From Halocafeteria seosinensis (taxonomy: Eukaryota; Sar; Bigyra; Bicosoecida): a stretch of DNA of 10,782 nt. Where the stretch lies: assembly GCA_001687465.1 (NCBI GenBank), contig LVLI01000292.1, positions 1-10,782 of the forward strand, in the 5' to 3' direction. Positions within the stretch are counted from its first letter, which is position 1; the number at the start of each line of letters is the position of its first letter. Both the position numbers and the translations under genes were made by a program. The notes under the pieces are model-generated. The model worked only from the letters and a program-made list of their open reading frames with translations, was not told the DNA's origin and searched no databases. Positions 7,746 to 10,782 of this stretch are shown here, piece after piece.

Positions 7746-8245
7746 TATTAGTATCTAAGCTGCTGTCACAGTCACGCGCGCCAAAAAGTCCTTAACGTCC
7801 CTCCGACTTAGATACAGTGTGCTTTTCAATTTCTCCAGCTCCTTTTCCAATCCAGGAAAAACGTGTTATTTACCTTTAACTATATAATATCTACCCATAC
7901 AAACAATATCGCGCACACAGAAATCTTACATACCTCTGCACAAACTCGATAAGCGCCTAGCCAGTGCTCGCACGATTCTCGCGCTGGTGCCGCCGCAACT
8001 TCAACCAAAAGATTTCGACAAAACAAACAATTGTTTCACTCTCGGCACTTTACGAAGCGTGTAATTTGAAGCAAATCGTCCGCCACAGGCTGGGGAGACC
8101 AAGGGGGGCTGGGCAGCCAGGCTAGGTTACCGTCCGCCATGGGCCGGTTGGAGGCTGGACTACGCAGTGCTTATATTTGGAGGCCTTAAATAAACCACTC
8201 AGAAGGAATTGTATGTCAATAATACTACCATACGGTTGAAAAACA
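7746..8245. other. Aurora promoter region and left flank of the inverted repeat
   Basis: No gene is visible. The part next to 7745 should contain the Aurora promoter and 5' leader, including the E2F-like site. An AT-rich stretch lies at about 7860-7915. The segment at about 8080-8160 is markedly GC-rich with a small GGCTG-gg-CAGCC hairpin, and is followed by an AATAAA-containing stretch near 8190 and then the start of the inverted repeat. The GC-rich part could belong to the transposon-derived domain, but I found no second copy of it here. Confidence 0.4.
7778..7785 (-). promoter_or_regulatory. E2F-type site upstream of the Aurora gene
   Basis: On the minus strand this reads TTTGGCGC, a perfect match to the E2F/DP consensus TTTSGCGC, set in TTTTTGGCGCGCG. 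It lies 33 nt upstream of the Aurora ATG, where transcription-start-proximal E2F sites of cell-cycle genes are common. Function is inferred from motif and position only. Confidence 0.5.
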
Positions 8246-9195
8246 CTATAGGAATGACGTCTTATCCTGTGGAACTCATCGATGATCCCAATGATGATAT
8301 ATATTCGTGGAGCTGAAGGTGAGGCTCCGTCGATGCGTGTAGAGCAAGTGACACCTCGGAAGTCGTCGGCTATTGCCCTTGCTAGGACCTATGGAAGCAC
8401 CGCTCTCCCAATTCTACGAACTAGGATCGACTGTGCTTCCATACGTCGAGCGGTATCTGGGTGAAACATTCTAATGGAGAGCAGGAGAAAGGTTACCGTC
8501 TGGAGTTGGACGTGGAGGCCGCAGTTCGTCGACTGCACTCCAGCAAATAGAGCTTTAATGGCTGATTGAGACGTATGGGTGACGGATGCCCTGAGTAGAA
8601 CGGTATAGTAGTCTTTAAGGACCGTGGTGGGGCTTTGCTTGGGTTGTGTCATTGAACACATGGGAGTGACACTTCTCGGACACCACAGTGCGAAGTCCGC
8701 TGTCGTAGAGAAGTCGTTTACTTCGGTTTTCAGTGCATCCAGGGCTTGTTCTGGTTTCATTATTCTATACTTGCTCTGACAGTGGCTAATTGGTGTTTGA
8801 GGATCGCTTATGCCTGCTGTTACGGATGAGCTGCCGAAGAAGGCGAGCCCTGAAGGAAACACTGAGTTCTCCTCGTACATTACGGGCATTTCCACCGTTT
8901 GTACGAACCAAATTCATATATGTATGCTTGCGGTGGTCGGGGACTAGTCTTGGCATGTCTACGCCAATCAAAATATGAAATGGATATCAAATTTCGTTTT
9001 GCACAGCGGTCAACTACATAAGCGAACGTCAGCTTAGAAGTAGCGAAAGTTTGTCGGATTAGGCGAATTTTCAAGATATGCCCAGGATATTCTTATGTGT
9101 CGAAGGTCTCGGAGAAACCTAACTGAGAGGGAGCACTTCAGGCGATCTGCTGTTACGCCACATTTGCAGATAACGGCGGATCCGTGATANTNGAA
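8246..9195 (-). mobile_element. Left arm of large inverted repeat (retroelement-derived)
   Basis: The arm begins with CTATAGGAATGACGTCTTAT and ends near GGATCCGTGATA, and it matches the reverse complement of 9397-10306. Over the outer 240 bp I counted about 14 differences by eye, roughly 94% identity. The minus strand holds a 168-codon frame (8895-8389) with QALDALKTEVNDF. In another frame about 30 codons further is VVSEKCHSHVFND, resembling the helix and Lys-Cys stretch after the YxDD site in many retroelement reverse transcriptases. Frameshifts break the reading. About 25-30 bp near 9000 are missing from the other arm. Two N bases lie at 9190 and 9192. Confidence 0.75.
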
Positions 9196-9396
9196 CTCTT
9201 GGGTGGGTGGGTTCAGGCATCTGGCCACTGCCCTACATCGAGAGCCTCAACATTCGTTCACCATGTTTCAGGGGAAGAAGCTGCAAGCACGTCCCCTGTA
9301 AAAGAGAATACATGCTTCTGCTGGGGAAATTGATTTATGTTTCGTCGTTTAGTGTATATGCTATACCATTCCTGTCGTAAGTTGGAGGCAGCTGAC
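9196..9396. other. Spacer of the inverted repeat
   Basis: About 200 bp between the two arms. I see no gene. It contains GGGTGGGTGGG near 9202 and a weak short inverted repeat around 9280-9340, which may be all that is left of what originally separated the two copies. It would be the loop of a cruciform or RNA hairpin formed by the arms. Confidence 0.6.
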
Positions 9397-10306
9397 TTCC
9401 ATTATCACGGATCCGCCGTTATCTGCAAATGTGGCGTAACAGCTGGTCGCCTGAAGTGCTCCCTCTCACTTAGGTTTCTCCGAGAACTTCGACACACAAA
9501 CATATCCTGGGCATATCTTGAAAATCCGCCTAATCGGAGAAACTTTCGCTACTTCTACGCTGACGTTTGACCAAATTTGATATCCATTCCATATTTTGAT
9601 TGGCGTAGACACACCAAGACTAGTCCTCGACCACCGCAAGCATACTTGGTTCGTACAAGCGGTGGAAATGCCCACAATGTAGGAGGAGAACTCAGTGTTT
9701 CCTTCAGGGCTCGCCTTCTTCGCTTCGGCAGCTCATCCGTAACAGCAGGCATAAGCGATCCTCGAACACCAGTTAGTCACTGTTAGAGCAAGTATAGAAT
9801 GATGAAACCAGAACACGCCCTGGATGCAATGAAAACCGAAATAAACGACTTCTCTACGACAGCGGGGGTGTCCGAAAAGTGTTACTCCCATGTGTTCAAT
9901 GCCACACCCCAAGTAAAGCGCCACCACGGTCCTTAAACACTACTATACCGTTCCACTCAGGGCATCCGTCACCCATACGTCTCAATCAGCCATTAAAGCT
10001 CGATTTGCTGGAGTGCAGTCTACGAGCTGCGACCTCCACGTCCAACTCCAGACGGTAACCTTTCTCCTGTTCTCCATTAGAATGTTTTACCCAGATACCG
10101 CTCGACGTATAGATGCACAGTCAATCCTAGTTCGTAGAATTGGGAGAGCGGTGCTTCCATAGGTCCTAAGAAGGGCAATAGCCGACGACATCCGGAGGTG
10201 TCACTTGCTCTACACGCATCGACAGAGCCTCACCTTCAGTTCCACGGATATATATCATCATTGGGATCATCAATGAGTTCCACAGCATAAGACGTCATTC
10301 CTATAG
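9397..10306 (+). mobile_element. Right arm of large inverted repeat (retroelement-derived)
   Basis: This is the inverted partner of 8246-9195. On the + strand it holds broken frames corresponding to those on the minus strand of the left arm: 9577-9786 (FDWRRHTKTSPRPPQAYL), then EHALDAMKTEINDF interrupted by frame changes and stops, and near the outer end EVSLALHASTEPHL, similar to the position of the ALPAFLAS-type segment in reverse transcriptase C-terminal regions. It continues directly into the reverse-transcriptase-like frame at 10307, so this arm is the one still joined to downstream element sequence. The left arm stops at the matching point. Decay is independent in the two arms: several stops in one are absent in the other. 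Confidence 0.75.
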
Positions 10307-10743
10307 AGGAGGAAGAGCGAACCTCGCTTGTTCAGGATCTTCGGAGACAGGATGTGGATATTTCAAAAGATGATCTGAGGGAAAAAGCTCCTACCCGTAA
10401 ACAGCAGAAATCTATGGTGGACCAAACTGTTCGAGGATCATTGAATCGGTTTCTTCGAGAGCGAACGGAGTATGTAAAAGCGAGAGTGAAGGCAGTACAA
10501 CAGGTTGGGGCGCATGATTGGCTTCGGGCTTTGCCTACTTCTTCTGCTAAGAGATTTTCGGACTTGCAATGGAGAATTGGGGTGAGATTGAGACTTGGAT
10601 TGCCGCTTACGAGTCCTACCGGAAGAATCTACGAGCATTCTACTTACGTTTCAAATTGCACGGTAGTCACGAAATGCCGGATCATTTTGACGTTCTCTCT
10701 CATCAAGCACAGGCTTAGCCGAGACATCACCAGCTTCCTGTAG
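10307..10743 (+). pseudogene. Decayed non-LTR retrotransposon RT, C-terminal region
   Basis: The frame is open from 10291 (after a TAA at 10288) to a TAG at 10741-10743 with no proper ATG start, so it is an internal piece of a larger ORF. The key segment, GAHDWLRALPTS followed by RFSDLQWRIGVRLRLGLPL, matches the WLxALP...D..R.AV.LRLG motif found downstream of the polymerase domain in a widespread group of non-LTR reverse-transcriptase proteins. The Cys/His segment expected next appears scrambled: RHxxxRD-like residues (LIKHRLSRDI) are in this frame, while a GSHEMPDHF stretch that could be the G.H...C part lies in another frame, suggesting a frameshift. No catalytic YxDD is in this piece. The family call rests on motif memory, and other RT-bearing elements are possible. 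Confidence 0.5.
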
Positions 10744-10782
10744 TTTCGTTGGTCCCACGCTCCTTTCAGTGTCCCCGGAAAT

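Noticed and set aside
8282-8464. 60-codon + strand frame in the left repeat arm
   Set aside because: It is antisense to the retroelement orientation, and its counterpart in the other arm is not preserved as a frame.
10354-10743. Complete standalone protein starting at 10354
   Set aside because: The codon there is GTG and the frame is open further upstream; the content matches an internal part of a retroelement reverse transcriptase, so it is a fragment.

Overview
The window is nuclear DNA of an intron-rich eukaryote. Every gene I can model is broken by short GT-AG introns of 62-166 nt, most of them 62-81 nt. The gene set is an enkurin-domain protein, a cell-cycle cyclin and an Aurora kinase. 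Enkurin proteins are normally tied to cilia, flagella or centrioles, so the organism probably makes flagellated cells. Intron size and the flavour of the Aurora kinase would suit an early-diverging flagellated fungus (chytrid-like), but the sequence alone does not fix the lineage and other flagellated protists remain possible.

Layout. Positions 1-931 are non-coding and hold two inverted copies of a C-rich/G-rich dispersed repeat with strong G-quadruplex potential. Positions 932-2370 (+) are a five-exon enkurin-domain gene of 352 aa. It converges on a five-exon cyclin gene at 4190-2814 (-), 370 aa. A 0.9-kb gap (4191-5122) without a convincing gene follows. Two small unrecognised gene models lie on the + strand at 5123-5546 and 5588-6149. 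They may be one gene. A complete five-exon Aurora kinase gene of 335 aa lies at 7745-6454 (-). A perfect E2F-type site sits 33 nt upstream of its ATG.

From about 8246 to the right edge the DNA is transposon-derived. Two arms of about 0.9 kb form a large imperfect inverted repeat (8246-9195 and 9397-10306) around a spacer of about 200 bp. Two unresolved bases (N at 9190 and 9192) lie at the inner edge of the left arm. The right arm runs without a break into a decayed open frame (10307-10743) resembling the region downstream of the polymerase domain in non-LTR retrotransposon reverse transcriptases. The simplest reading is a degenerate retroelement with an inverted partial second copy.

How the genes fit together (inference). 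Cyclins and Aurora kinases control cell-cycle entry and mitosis, and enkurin proteins belong to the ciliary and centriolar apparatus that has to be dismantled or rebuilt around division. The grouping may be chance. I found no clearly new multi-gene system. The most notable points are a KEN degron created exactly at a splice junction in the Aurora gene, the use of GTACGT as donor in all four cyclin introns, and the large retroelement-derived palindrome.
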